A stretch of 64,000 nucleotides of DNA from Rhizoclosmatium globosum (lineage: Eukaryota; Chytridiomycota; Chytridiomycetes; Chytridiales; Chytriomycetaceae): assembly GCA_002104985.1 (NCBI GenBank), contig MCGO01000161.1:1-64000 (forward strand), in the 5' to 3' direction. A model generated the notes under the pieces. The model was not told where the DNA came from. It saw only the letters and a list, made by a program, of their open reading frames with translations, and made no database searches. The translations under genes and the position numbers were made by a program. Position 1 is the stretch's first letter. Each line of letters starts with the position of its first letter. Of this stretch, positions 11,830-24,899 are shown in pieces.

Positions 11830-13769
11830 CTATACATTTAGTAAATACTCTTGCCATACATCTTGTTTCCTCAAAAACTCGCCCCATTTTCTATTTACAA
11901 TGTCCTTGTCAATCGCGATGTATGAAGCTCCAATTTCTTTCTGCTTTCTGTCCAACTCTATGACTTCTTGGTTTGGAAACTTTGGCTCTAAGCAGAAAGG
12001 CGAACTCTCTGTTTCCCATTCCCATTTCAAGGTATCCCGTTCTGAGTCAAATGCAGCATGCTCGAAACGCATATACCATTCCTCGTTTGGACTCAATTTC
12101 ATCATTAATATCCCACCGTTCCACCAGAAAGGCTTTTGTGAATACTCATCAAAATGCAATATGCTTCCGCAGACTCTCGTTCCATTTTTGAAGCCCACTG
12201 TTCCTGCGTATGTTGGAGCGAATTTGTAGGGAACTCTTAGGAGGTCGAATGAAATCCAGAATGTTTCCTTATCGCCATAAACGTGAGAATACGTTTCACT
12301 ACGGGCCATACGAGAGTTCATTATGCAGGCGAGGAGTAACGATAGCAAGACCCCAGTTCTCGATTTGTCTAACACCACAACACCGCTTTCTTGTTCATGC
12401 CACGATAAGCGATTTGTGAATCTTAAGTTTGACGCATATTTGGTCCAATGCGGGTTAAATGAATGAAACCAATCGGTAAAGGAGCCATTGCCCCTGTCAA
12501 GACTGCGATCATGGAAGAAGAGCTGTCCATAATGTTTAAATATGTCTGATGACTGAAAAATAATGCTAGGGTCTTGGAAAAACAGAACATCAGAATCAAT
12601 AAATATTATCTTGCTGAATGAAGATGCAAGCATGGCAAATGGTTTGATTCCATATCCAGGCACATCAAGGAATTCAATCGGAAATAGTTTTGATAGATCA
12701 ACGGCTTTCACATTTGGGAGCAGGTCAATAGCGTTTACGAATTCGACGGGTAAGTCCAAGTTTCCTCCATAATGAACTTCAATCGGAAGTGTACAATTCA
12801 TAACTTGTCGAAGCCCTGTAATTGCGAGCAATAAGCTTTCCCACTGCGCATCGCCAGCAGACATTACGATTCCAGTTTCTTCAGAGTCTTTATAATTGAG
12901 GAATCGAGTATGTAGATTCCGGAACGTCCCATACGGTCTTATGAGAAATGGAAACAAAGCTCGAGAGTACCAAGCAGTTATGACTTCCAACTCGTTGTGT
13001 AAAGATTCATCGTCAGAGACTCCAAACGAAGCCATCAATTTCATAAAAGAAGGTTTATCGTATAATATCGTGTAGCAGATGGCGAATGCTCGGAATCTTC
13101 GTGCCATTTCGTGGAGATCGACTCGCTTCTCTGATACTTCAACGTTCTCGTTCGGCAGTGAAATTACAGCTTCATAGGTATAAAAGTAGCCATTCGCATC
13201 TACCGACATGGCATATTGGTGGGCTCTTGTCCATGTTGCTGTCAAGTCGAAAGGTGACGTCAAGTTGAACAAAGAGCCACCAAACAGACTGCGATTTGGA
13301 TAATGAGTAAACAAAAGCTGAATTGATTGAATATCTACCTGGCTTCGGCTTTCCCCTCCTCCCCGTTTAGGTAGTCCAGTAGTTGTGCCTGATCCAAGTC
13401 GATAGTTGCTTCCAGCTCCAGCAGCGTCGGTAAACTTTCTTCGTTGATAGATCGATGCATGCTTAAAGGTGTGTCTGGCATTGGTGTGTCGCTCAGTAAC
13501 TTCTGATATGAGTCCAGAACTGCTTGAAGCTTATCCTCTTCCATTGAAGCTGGCCGTGAATCTTTTCCCTTTACTAACGCATCTTGTAGTTTCATGGAAG
13601 TTATCGTTCGAGCATCGTCTGAAAGTATCGTTGCTTTTGCAGACTGGGATTGATGAGAACGGCTAAGCTGTACAGCCGCCTCAATGAACAGAACGATGAA
13701 GGAAGCAGCTATTAAAATGTTTTGCCAGCGACGTAGTTTACGTTTGCTGAAGTTTGAAGTGAGGGACAT
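11830..13769 (-). CDS. GT71 alpha-1,3-mannosyltransferase (MNN1-like), copy B
   Basis: Same architecture as its neighbour. I chose ATG 13769 (MSLTSNFSKRKLRRWQ) because it directly precedes the signal anchor (NILIAASFIVLFIEAAVQL); the open frame extends further upstream but is low in protein-like character. Exon 1 ends in DLDQAQLLDYLNG, the same spot as in the paralogues. One short intron (about 13315-13340) leads to a single large exon with GIVMSAGDAQWESLLLAI, CTLPIEVHYGGNLDLP, FIDSDVLFFQDPS (the DxD motif is DSD here), SGVVVLDKSRTGVLLSLL, YGDKETFWISFDLLRVPY and PFWWNGGILMM. Golgi lumenal mannosyltransferase of the cell-wall glycan pathway. The gene has lost the internal introns that copy A has. 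Confidence 0.88.
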
Positions 13770-13929
13770 AAGTCTGTGAGTTTGTTCAACTGATTGACAA
13801 ACATCAATATTTACAACATATACCAAGACGAGGTGTGTATAATAATGATGTGGTAACAGTATAATATATTCGTTTATTACCAAATTATAGAACATACTCA
13901 TTTATCTCTCAAAATCATAGTTGTAGTAT

Positions 13930-16364
13930 TTAGCATCCTTGACCACCCTGGGAGACCCACACCAAAGTAGATGATGCGCCGTAAGCACAGATGACAGTGT
14001 TACTACAAGCCCACTGTCCATTGGTGGTACATGGCTGGCCGACAACGATTTTGTTTCCAGAAGCGGCAGAGGTTGTGACAGCGGCGGCAGTAGTTGGGAC
14101 GACAGCGGCAGTGGTTGTCTTTGGAACAATAACAGCGGTAGTGGTTTTGACAACAGCAGCGGTGGTTGTGACTTGAACAGCAGCAGTGGTAGTGACTTGA
14201 ACAGCAGCAGTTGTGGTGACTGGAACAACAGCAGTAGTAGTAACTTTAACAGCAGCGGTTGTGGTAACTGGAACGGCGGCAGTGGTAGTAACTGGAACGG
14301 CAACAGTGGTGGTGGCTTGTCCGTTACCTCCACAGGCTCCAAGTTTGGTCCACTGAGAGTATGGAGCAGAGTTGGCTGATGGGCTGCTGTTCAAAGAGTA
14401 CCAGTTGGCAACGTAGTTGGCTCCGCCTTCACTGGCTTGGTCACCCTTCTGGTAAGTCTTGGTGGCATCGTAAGGAGCAACACAAGGAGTCTGACCAGCA
14501 GAACCGGCAGTGGTAGTAGTTTGTCCTGGGGCAACAGTGACGGAAGTTTGTCCAGCAACAGCGGTGGTGGTGGCGGCAGTTCCAGGAACACAGAGTCCGA
14601 GTTGAGCAAAACCTGGAGCAGGTGGCTTAGTTCCTGGCTCACCAGCGTAGTAGGCAGTGTTCCAGTTGTAGCCGTTGTAGGAGAATTGCATTCCGGTAGA
14701 GTAACGAACAGTTGGGTCCCATGGAGCGGCACATGGTGGTGGACCAGCTGGGGTTGGGCCAACTGGAGCATGAGTGGTGATGGTTGGGTTAGATCCTGGA
14801 AGGATAGCGTCGTTCAAAACTGGGACAGAACCGGAGCAACGAGGAGTGTTAGCACCCAAAACAGCCTTGCAGAGAGATTGGGCGAGGATGTTAACGTGGG
14901 CATCGGCGTTGGTTCCTTGCGGCTTGAAAAGTTCCCAGAAGAATCCTCCCTTGTAGAATGGTTGAGTGTTGGACAAGATTTCACCGGCGGCGACGTTGGT
15001 GAGAGGAACTTGGTGCGCGGCATCAGATGGTGGTGGGTATGCAGGGGTACCGATTTCGTAACCAACGTTGGCTGGAACTCCGGCAGACGCGTATTGGCCC
15101 ATATAGAAGTTCACTTGACCATCAAGGGTACAGGTGGCTGGGGCAGGTGGGCAGTTAACGGTGGAAGAACTGAGATCATAAGACATGACGTTCCATCCTC
15201 CGGCGTTTGCACCAGTAGCAAGGTATTGAACAAGATCAGGGTAAGATGGAACCATATTCAGTGTGATTCCCTTCAAGTTACCACCCCACCAGGTACCAGC
15301 CCAAGCTCCGGCAGCGGATGCAGCAGTAGAAAGCTTCAAGGTTGGGTAGTTTTGCTGAATATTGAGTCTGACATCTTGAAGAATGGCAGCGTATTTGAAG
15401 ACGGTTTGGTAGAGAGTACATCCGTTTCCACAGTTTTGCTGGGCAGAAGCATCCGCCTTGAACATATCAGCATGCCAGAATTCTTCGTAGTCGATATCAA
15501 TACCGTCCAGGCCAAGGTCCTTAGCGAGCAACACCAAGTCCTGGTATGGGTCACGCTTCTTCGTGTACCAAGTATTCAAACCTGGAACAGCAACTTGGCC
15601 GTTCTTTGGAGTGTTGTAAACGTATCCTGCCACAAGTTCTGGGTGCCAGACAGGAGCTTCTCCCATCTTGTTGTTTGTGGTTACATAGTCCTGAGCTTGC
15701 TTCCAGGTTGCACTGAAATCTGGCTCTGGGAACACGGCGTAGGAGTCTGGCGTGTTACCGTTCGAAGGTGGTTCACTGGGGAAAAAATAGTTTAGAGACT
15801 GGGGATAAATGGGGAAGACACCTTACCAAGCATAACACCATTGGTTTCCGGCGTTACACTTCGCGATATCACCACCAGCATAAGTTCCAATGGTAGACTG
15901 GAAGGTTGGGGTGGTAGAACCATAGTTGAAAATGGAGTACTGAGCGTAAGCCCATGGCCAACAGTTGTAGTCCCATCCTCCCATTGAGAGGAAGACTTCG
16001 ACACCTCCAGCTTGGAGCTGAGCAGTGTACTTCTTAATTTCGGCAAATCCGTAGTCCGCCTGAGAGTTGTTATAGTTCAAACCGACTCCAACCAAAGTGT
16101 TAGATCCTGGCTCGTAGTACACTGAAATTTCACGAGTTAGAACGGTTATATCACCAAAGTGATTTGATACTCACTGTCTGGACGAGCAAAGGACAACCAA
16201 ACACGGTTAACAGGGAGAGTAGCGGCATTCTGAGCAATCAGAGCAAGCTTTTGTGGGTCTCCAAAGAGAACATAAGCGCCGGCGAACTTGTCTCCAACAG
16301 GTGGGTTAGCGAGTGCCTGCACAGAAATGGCAGAGGCTGCGAGGGTCAGAAGAGAGAAGAGCAT
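13930..16364 (-). CDS. Secreted GH18 chitinase with two CBM5/12-like modules and a CBM19-like C-terminal module
   Basis: Exon 1 starts at ATG 16364 with a signal peptide (MLFSLLTLAASAISVQA). The catalytic domain carries the GH18 signature DGIDIDYEEF with the proton-donor Glu, and VFLSMGGWD and WNVMSYDLSS strands expected of the barrel. After the catalytic domain come two modules starting CAAPWDPTVRYSTGMQ and CVAPYDATKTYQKGDQ, typical of CBM5/12 chitin-binding folds; then a stalk of TTTAAVxV-type repeats; then a Cys-rich end (QPCTTNGQWACSNTVICAYG ... GGQGC) resembling CBM19 of yeast Cts1. Two short introns near 16123-16173 and 15776-15826. Role: hydrolysis of chitin in wall remodelling, cell separation or substrate degradation. 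Strong C/G-ending codon choice suggests high expression. Confidence 0.93.
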
Positions 16365-16765
16365 AGAAGAGGACTGAATCTGGATTGTGACAAGAAAAAC
16401 GTAGCTACCTTTAAATAGCTGAAGGGTGGCTATGGCAGAGATAATAATGGCTCGCTGTCATGACTTGTCACGTGGACGCTTTCCTCCCAAATTAGAATTT
16501 TTGATTGACATCACCTGATAAATCATGTGGACTAGGGTCGAAAATGATAGGTCCATCTCTTCTTTTTCATTTTTCTCCTTCTCTGTTATCCTTTCCGGGA
16601 TCGGTGTATGCGGATTGCCCTTTGTGGCGAATAGACTAGCTCCCAGGAAGACATTCCATAATTATTTCGTTCTGAGAAGATGGAGCCCATAATTTGAAAA
16701 TTATACTTAATTTGGTGTCTTCGAGTATTTTAATGTCCAGGTTTCAAAAGCATAAACTAGCATTA
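16365..16765. promoter_or_regulatory. Intergenic: chitinase promoter region
   Basis: About 400 bases without a gene between the chitinase start and the end of the third GT71 gene. On the minus strand a TATA-like CTATTTAAAG lies at 16412-16421, about 50 bp upstream of the chitinase ATG. The rest is mixed-composition sequence with no other element I can name. Confidence 0.45.
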
Positions 16766-18550
16766 TCAGTATTTATTTACAATAACGGGTGCTGGTATAT
16801 CAAGATTTTTGTACATTTTGACATACTGATTGCCTATACTGCTTTCCTGTCGGCTTAGTTGTACAATTTCTCTCTGAGGGAAAGCAGGCTTCAAACAGAA
16901 CGGTGCCAAATTTGTCTCCATCTCCCATTTCCGTTGATGTTTCTCCGTATCCACAGCTGCATACTCAAACCGCATAAACACACTATCGCTCTGTCGCCGT
17001 CGCTGTAATACACCGCCGTTCCACCAAAACGGTTTCCCACCTTCGTCGACATGGTAATTGCTACCACACACAGCAATTGTTCCATCTATCCACGTTTTGT
17101 ATCCAACAGCTCCAGAATAGCCCGGCACAAACTTATAAGGCACCCGTGCCAATTCCATTGACAACCAAAACGTTTCCTTATCCCCCCAAACATAACCATA
17201 CGTTTCACTCCTCACCGCCTTTGAATTCATAAGACACGAGAATAACAACCCAATCAAAACACCAATCCGACTCTTGTCCATCGCAACCAGTCCACTCTCT
17301 TGTTCATGCCACGACAAACCCCTTGAAAACCGCAGCCCCTTAGCATAATTTGACATGAACGGATTCGCCTCCTCAAAGAACGGAAACGGTCCCGCACCTC
17401 GATTCAAACTACGATCATGAAAGAACAACACCCCATACCTCTTAAAAATATCCGACTCCTTCAGAATCACAGACGACGGGTCTTTGAAAAACAAGGTATC
17501 AGCATCAATGAATATCGTGCGACGAAACGACGACGCGAGAAGTCCAAACGGTTTCACGGACCATTTCTGAATGTCGCTCATTTCGGCGGGGAAATAGGCT
17601 TCAAGGTTTTTCACGTTCACGTTTGGTAGTTTTGCGAGGGCGGCTACGTTTTCAGGTGTGAGGTCGTTTTTGTTTGCATAGAAAACTTCGATGGGGAGTG
17701 TGCAGTGGAGAACTTGTCGAAGCGCTAGTATTCCGTGATATGCGTATTTGAAGTGTATGTTTCCGACAGTCATGACGATTCCCTCTGTTGACTTGTTGTG
17801 ATAAAGTAACTGAAGGTCATGGAGTGTTTTCGTGTGGAGCCATGGAAACAGCTTTGTTGTGAGGTGGTTGATTCTTGTCTCCAAGGTTTTATCTAGCTCT
17901 GTTGTGACAATGCTGATAGACTCAGATGAATTTAACGCGAGAGATTGCAGCAACGTCTGTCTGAACGGGGGGTCTTCATAACGAATTCGATATGCTATCA
18001 GTGTTGACCGAACTAGGCTTCCAAAATGTAAAAACGACGGCTTCCGCACAACTTCAGGATGCTGCATGTGCTCGTACACAGCTTTCCAAGATTCCAGTGG
18101 ATCAAAGGTAACATTCTTTTGTAGCGAGCCTCCAAATGGTCTGGACAATAAATTCAAAATAAGTTCACTAAACAAACTAATGATTTACCGATGTTTCATG
18201 ACACGGTTCTCGCCATTCATGTAATCCAATAGCTGAATCTGAGCAAAATCAATCGATCCGTATTTTCCTCGTTCCTTCTCCAACAGATTTTGTTCGTATA
18301 CTTCGTCAACCTCAGTAATGTCGTCATTGCCCTCCATTATTTTGCTTTTAGGGAGCCATGTTTCATGAAATGATGTTGAGTTCATGGTTCGCGTAGTGTT
18401 GTCATTTTGATGTTGCGACGTTGAGGGTAGAACTTCCCAAAGATTTGGATAGACAATCAGAACAGTAAACGTAACTGACAGCATGAGAACAGCCAATATC
18501 TTCTTGTAAGGACATCCTTTCCGTGTGTTCAAGGAATTGACAGCTTTCAT
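16766..18550 (-). CDS. GT71 alpha-1,3-mannosyltransferase (MNN1-like), copy C
   Basis: Two exons. Exon 1 from ATG 18550 has a short basic tail and a signal anchor (ILAVLMLSVTFTVLIVYP) and ends with DFAQIQLLDYMNG, the same point at which copies A and B are split. Exon 2 holds the catalytic domain: GIVMTVGNIHFKYAYHGI, CTLPIEVFYANKNDL, FIDADTLFFKDPS (DxD), SGLVAMDKSRIGVLIGLL, WGDKETFWLSMELARVPY and PFWWNGGVLQ. It belongs to the same MNN1-like family and the same Golgi pathway. It is separated from copies A and B by the chitinase gene, and its sequence is visibly further from A and B in the N-terminal stem. Confidence 0.88.
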
Positions 18551-18687
18551 TTGGGCGGGAAATTTCCAAACAGAGACTGATGTCCAATGAAATGTGTGGG
18601 GGTTATGTAAACAAATAAAAACTCATGAATGTATATTTCATTCGCTTATATTACGTGAGAAAATGAGCAGCAACAATATATCATCCC

Positions 18688-21112
18688 TTAAGCCTGGTTA
18701 GCCTCAACACGCTTGACAGCCTCAATAACCTTCTCAGTAGTGATGCCCAAAAGAGCAAACACTTGTGGAGCTGGTCCAGAGGCACCAAATCGGTCGATTC
18801 CAACAACTTCTCCGTCCAAACCAACGTACTTGAACCAACTCTGGCTGGAACCAGCCTCAACAGCGACACGGGCACGGACAGCGCGTGGCAAGACACTCTC
18901 CTTGTACTCAGCGCTTTGAGCGTCGAAACGCTTGAAGGATGGGAGGGAGACGACACGGACGTGTGGACCCAAGGCGGCGGCAGCCTTGACAGCGAGCTGG
19001 AGCTCAGTACCACAAGAGATAATGATAGACTTAAGCTCAGCAGTCTCCTTGATGGCGACGTAACCTCCGTGGAGAACACCCTGACGACGAGTGTTGACTG
19101 GGATTTGGTTCAAGTTTGGAACAGTTTGACGAGAGAGGATCAACAAAGTTGGTCCAGAGTTGTTCTCCAAGGCACAAGCGTAGGCACCGACAGTCTCCTC
19201 TGGGTCAGCTGGGCGAACGACATCACAGTTGGGGATGGCTCTGCAGGCAGAGAGGGTCTCGATAGGCTGGTGAGTTGGTCCATCCTCTCCAACACCGATG
19301 GAGTCGTGGGTGAAGATGTGGAAGTATGGCAAGTGAGCCAAAGCACCCAAACGGAAAGCTGGACGCAAGAAGTCACTGAAGGTGAAGAAAGTGGCTCCAG
19401 AGGGACGGAAGATTCCGTGGTACGCGATACCGTTGACGATACATCCCATACCGAATTCACGGATACCGAAGTAGAAGTTCTTTCCGGCACGGTTGGTCTT
19501 GCTGAAGTCACCGGCACCCTTGATGTAGTTCAAGGTAGATCCGTGCAAGTCAGCAGATCCAGAGACGAGGAGCTCATCGTACTTGGCAGCCTCCTGCAAG
19601 ACAGTCTCAGAAGCCTTACGAGTGGCAATTTCGTCAGTTGGCTTGAATTCTGGGACGGCAGCCAAGAACTTGGAAACATCAGCCTTGGCAGGCTTGTTAA
19701 CAGCGTTCTCCAAAAGAGTGGCCAACTGTGGGTTAGCAGCCTTCCAGGCGTTGTAGGTGGCGAGCCAGTTGTTGTAAGCAGCAGACAATTTGGCACGACG
19801 TTGGGCAAAGAATTGCTGAACTTTTGGGGTGACGGCGAAAGTCTCAGCTGGGTTGAGACCCAAGGAAGTCTTGGCATCAGCCATGAACTTGATACCTCCC
19901 TCTCCGTGAGCCTTGCTGGTTCCCTGAACCTCCTTGATACCGAAACCAATGACAGTCTTGATGATGATCAACTTTGGCTTGTTGTTCTTGGTTTGGTGAG
20001 CAAGAGCGTATGCCTTTGAGAGAAGCAGTTCAGCAAAGATGAGAATAGACTCAGGATTTTACTCACACAAGCGAAGGCCTCGTGATCATGCCCATGGACC
20101 TGGACAACATCCCATCCGTAAGCTCTGAAACGAGCTCCAGTGTCCTCAGACTGAGTCTTGTCAGCCATAGCATCAAGAGTAACCTTACGATAAAGAATGA
20201 GGCTAAAAAGATAAGGAGAGCACGTGTTTTCCAAACCTCGTTGGCATCGTAAATAACAATCAAGTTGTCCAAACCCTCGTGAGCAGCGAAAGAGCAAGCT
20301 TCGTGGGAAACACCCTCCTGCATACAACCGTCACCAGCAAGAACAACAGTTCTGGCATCAAAGATGGTGTGCTCGGCAGTGTTGAAACGAGCCTCAGACA
20401 TCTTCTGGGCAGCGGCAATACCAACGGCAGAAGAGATACCGGTTCCAAGAGGACCAGTGGTAGCCTCAACTCCTGGGGTCTCGTGGAATTCTGGGTGTCC
20501 AGGGGTGATGGATCCAATCTTACGGAAGCTATAGCACAGAGTTAAATACCGATATCGCGTGGAATAAAGGCACCCTTACTCCTTAACGTCCTGGAGAGAG
20601 ACCTTGTACCCGGCAAGGTGCAACCAAGAGTACAAGAACATGCTGCCAACCAAGCAGTTAGTTATTAACACCGCCACCACCACCAAATCCAAATCCAAAC
20701 AACACACACCTTCCGTGTCCGGCGGAGAGAACGAAGCTGGCATCAATTAGTCAGTACAAGTGACGATCGGGGTTTCAAATCAACAGCTTCGTTTTTGGCA
20801 AAAACGCAAGGGTCGTTTTTAGAAGGACGAAAGGAGGCCACGTACCGGTCACGGTTGATCCACTTGTCGTGCTCTGGCTCGTAGCTCAACAGGTTTCCAA
20901 AGAGAACAGCGCCGACATCAGCGCATCCAAGAGGAAGACCCAAGTGTCCTGTTAGAACAAAGTATTAGATAACAGCCCAGCCCGTGTCTCGTTGGAATGT
21001 TACCTGACTTGCAGGCGGCAACAGCGTCCAACGAGAGTCCACGCGAGATGGTTGCAGCGTGCTTCAAGTTGTCGAGATCGAGGTTGAGGTCGAGGTGTGG
21101 GTAAGAAGACAT
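18688..21112 (-). CDS. Transketolase
   Basis: Pentose-phosphate pathway enzyme that moves two-carbon units between sugar phosphates using thiamine diphosphate. Start ATG 21112 ([13 protein letters not shown]...). N-terminal half: [33 protein letters not shown], then the ThDP/metal motif [13 protein letters not shown] ending with the Asn of YDANE. C-terminal half: [11 protein letters not shown] and [15 protein letters not shown] with substrate/cofactor residues, then the C-terminal domain. Introns interrupt the N-terminal part (around 20945-21000, 20715-20850, 20580-20640, 20520-20580, 20200-20240, 20015-20065). The last exon is long and unbroken. Codon use is strongly biased to C/G endings, typical of an abundantly expressed gene. 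Length (about 680 residues) fits the family. Confidence 0.95.
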
Positions 21113-21425
21113 TTTGGTAGGATGATTTCCTTCTTGTTTTTCCCTTTCACTTCTTTCAAGTGATAACGATTTAAAAGCGCTTGCTAATGATGATCGTCGT
21201 GTACGCTTAATTGAGACACTTGAATCATCTGTCGTTTCGTATGCTTACCCTGGGATACCACATCTTTGGGCTGCTGTTTGAGCCAGCGAAAGAGTGACGG
21301 CAGCTTCATTGGACGAGACTTCCGCTCAAGGCTTTATTGGAACCGTGAAAAATAAGGGCGTCAGTACTCCAAAACATCATATACATGAGAAATCATTCTG
21401 CTTTCATTCGAAATCAACATTCAAA
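21113..21425. promoter_or_regulatory. Intergenic: transketolase upstream region
   Basis: 313 bases between the transketolase start and the end of the next minus-strand gene. It should hold the transketolase promoter. No TATA box or repeat stands out. Confidence 0.4.
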
Positions 21426-22300
21426 TCAACGCGAATCCATTTCTCCATCAGTCCCAATAATTTTGAACCCAAGTCTTTTTGCCAACTGTCGCTGTCTCAG
21501 ATACAAAAACGCTCCAGCGGGAATTCCAATCGCAAGCAAAATGCACAGGATCACAATCAGACTAATAGATAGTGGATTCATGTCCCCAGTGGGTGCAGAT
21601 TCTGAACTCAATGACGTGAATACTTTGACTTCTTGTACAGCGACATAACATTCATTTTTGGAATCGGATACAAGATCTGTGAATTGAAATCGAAGTTTTG
21701 CTGCTCTGCGAGGTGGGACCATGGAATAGTAGTACACTTTTTGGTCGTCACCCTTGATGAGCATTGGAGTGACACTGATTGGGATCGCATTTACGTCTGA
21801 GGCCTTTTCATAGAGGAAGAGGTTCGCAGTTGGTGCTGTATGAAACAGTTTTAGTTGGTCAAATTGAAGGGTTGAAACTTGAAAGGGTGATTACGTTTAA
21901 AGCCTGACAATGATCCATCGTAATATTCGATTCCGATGCGAGAAATTGGTAAAGAACCATTTGATGAGTGCTGACAGAGACAAAAGGATCAGGTTGATAC
22001 TAGGGATGTACCTTGATCACACAAACCTGTCGTTGGGACCAGTCCACCTCCAGCCATTCAGTATACCCCGCTGGACATGATTTCTGAGGCATTGAGACCC
22101 ATCGTGAGTCATCATCTGCATCTGCCACAGCATCAGTGACCTTGTGTGGAGCGCACTTGTTCTCAGCACAGGGACCGGCATTCCACGTTGACGAGGCCTT
22201 TGACGTTGAACCACCTTCCTCACATCATTTAGTCATCTAGCTATTAACCACCAAAGAGAGATAGAGAGGTGTTACCAGCAATATTGACTAGATCAGCCAT
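21426..22300 (-). CDS. Discoidin (F5/8 type C)-like domain protein with C-terminal transmembrane helix
   Basis: ATG 22300 starts a short exon (MADLVNIA) that splices in phase to GGSTSKASSTWNAGPC when the intron ends at the AG of GAGGAAG. The resulting beginning NIAGGSTSKASSTW, then DDDSRWVS, TEWLEVDWSQRQ, RIGIEYYDGSLSGFK and YVAVQEVKVF, follow the pattern of galactose-binding-like F5/8C (discoidin) domains. Near the C-terminus is one hydrophobic helix (SISLIVILCILLAIGIPAGAFLYL) followed by a basic tail. I see no signal peptide with this start, which is odd for a domain normally outside the cell; an upstream start in the same frame (to 22432) would overlap the divergent gene. Probable role: carbohydrate or lipid binding at a membrane, inferred from the fold only. 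Confidence 0.6.
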
Positions 22301-22331
22301 CGTTTCGTTTCCAACAAAGATTGATTCCCAA
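22301..22331. promoter_or_regulatory. 31-bp gap between divergent start codons
   Basis: The proposed ATG at 22300 (minus) and ATG at 22332 (plus) are only 31 bp apart, so promoters and 5' UTRs must overlap the opposite gene's transcribed region, or one of the starts lies elsewhere. Confidence 0.4.
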
Positions 22332-23539
22332 AATGGCCACTCTCCACCAACTGACACCCCGAGTTGCCCGTCTAGCCGTCCCTCCCTCAGGTCCCAACCC
22401 AATCGCACCACTCTTCCACTGAACACTAACAACCAAACCCTCCAGGCCCGTACTCAAAACACGCATCCAACCTATACCTCATCGGCTCCCAATCCGCCAA
22501 AACCCGCCTCTTAATCGACACCGGAAACGGACACCTCGACACATCGCCATCCCTAAAACAATTCACAATCAACCACGTCATCCTCACCCACGCCCACGGC
22601 GGCCACTCAAACGGCCTCCTCGCATTGAACATTGACCCGTCAACCCCGCTCTCGAAATTCAAATCAAAAGGCGATTCAGCACAGAACGTGCGGGATAAAG
22701 GAAAGACGGGAGATCTGCGGTTCGTCAAGAACGGGGACGTGATTGTGCTGAAGGAGAAGGATGGGGTTGATTCGACTTTGGAAGTGATTCATACGCCGGG
22801 TCACTCTGGTGACTCTATCTCTCTCTGGCTTAAAGAGGAACAATGTCTCTTTTCGGGAGACGCCATTTCATCCACACCCTTCACTCCATCAACCACTACA
22901 ACCACTACAACCACTACAACCACTACAACACCAACAATTTCAAATCCCTCCCACCAATTAATCGAAAACCTCTCCGACTACACCAACACCCTCAAAAAAC
23001 TATCCTCCCTCGGCCCCCGAATCATCCTCCCCGGCCACGGAGACGTAATCACAAACGGCCTCGAATACATCGACACTGCCCAAACCGTCCTCTCGAAAAC
23101 CTCCAAAACAATCCTCACACTCGTACAACACCATCACGCCATAAACGCCTTCCAAATCACGCAATACCTGCTCGTGAACGGGCTCTCCGCAAACACGCTT
23201 GATATCCCAAAGACGAACGCTGGGGCGTATAATGTTGTGCTGGAGGGTACTGTGAAGCTGCATTTGTTGGAGTTGGAGAAACGGGGGCTTGTGAAACGCG
23301 TGTTTGCGGCGAAGGATGATACGCAGAATGTGTCGGAGGCGCAAAAGAATCAAAGGGGACCTGGGGGGCTTACTTATAGTACGATTTTTGATGCGGTCAA
23401 GAGTAGTCGGCAGAGGGATTGGGCGGAGAAGAAGGAGACGGATGGGGCGGATGCTACTGCTTTTCGTGTGAGGGAGCAAGTGCATCCAGCGCATTTGTGG
23501 ATTGGTCTTTCCAATCAAGTTGGGTGGACTGCTGTTTGA
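22332..23539 (+). CDS. LACTB2-like metallo-beta-lactamase-fold hydrolase with altered metal motif
   Basis: Exon 1 (MATLHQLTPRVARLAVPPSG) matches the start of LACTB2-type proteins; an intron beginning GTCCCA near 22391 joins it to PYSKHASNLYLIG and LLIDTGNG. The metal-binding loop reads THAHGGHSNG: the canonical HxHxDH has its Asp replaced by Gly. The other ligands look intact: TPGHSGDSISLWL, LFSGDAISS and ILPGHGDVI. A C-terminal helical region (LLELEKRGLVKRV) is present as in LACTB2, a mitochondrial single-strand endoribonuclease in animals. A (ACAACCACT)n-type run around 22895-22930 encodes a Thr tract inserted in the fold. Whether the enzyme is active with the missing Asp cannot be told from sequence. 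Confidence 0.82.
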
Positions 23540-23836
23540 TGATCCAGTGCTACTCATAGAGTCACATGAATGACAATAAAACAGAACCTCTTTTCAATCA
23601 CGTCAGAATCACATTCTCTTTCTTGATAATACGACCAAAAAAGAAGAAACAAAGACTATGGGAGCAAAAGAAAGAAATGATGATAAAAGACTAACAACAA
23701 CGAAAAAGGCCTTGCACACCCACTTCAACATCGCCCCCACACAAACCAACACCTCACCAACGCCCTACAATCAACCACCAATACACACCAACTCTAAATT
23801 TTTTAAAATGGAGGAGAAAAGTGAAGGCCGCCAGAT

Positions 23837-24899
<1,063 letters not shown>

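Noticed and set aside
14437..15795. 452-codon plus-strand open frame opposite the chitinase
   Set aside because: Codon bias of the highly expressed chitinase removes stops on the other strand; no recognisable protein features.
18763..20019. 418-codon plus-strand open frame opposite transketolase
   Set aside because: Shadow of the strongly codon-biased transketolase exon.
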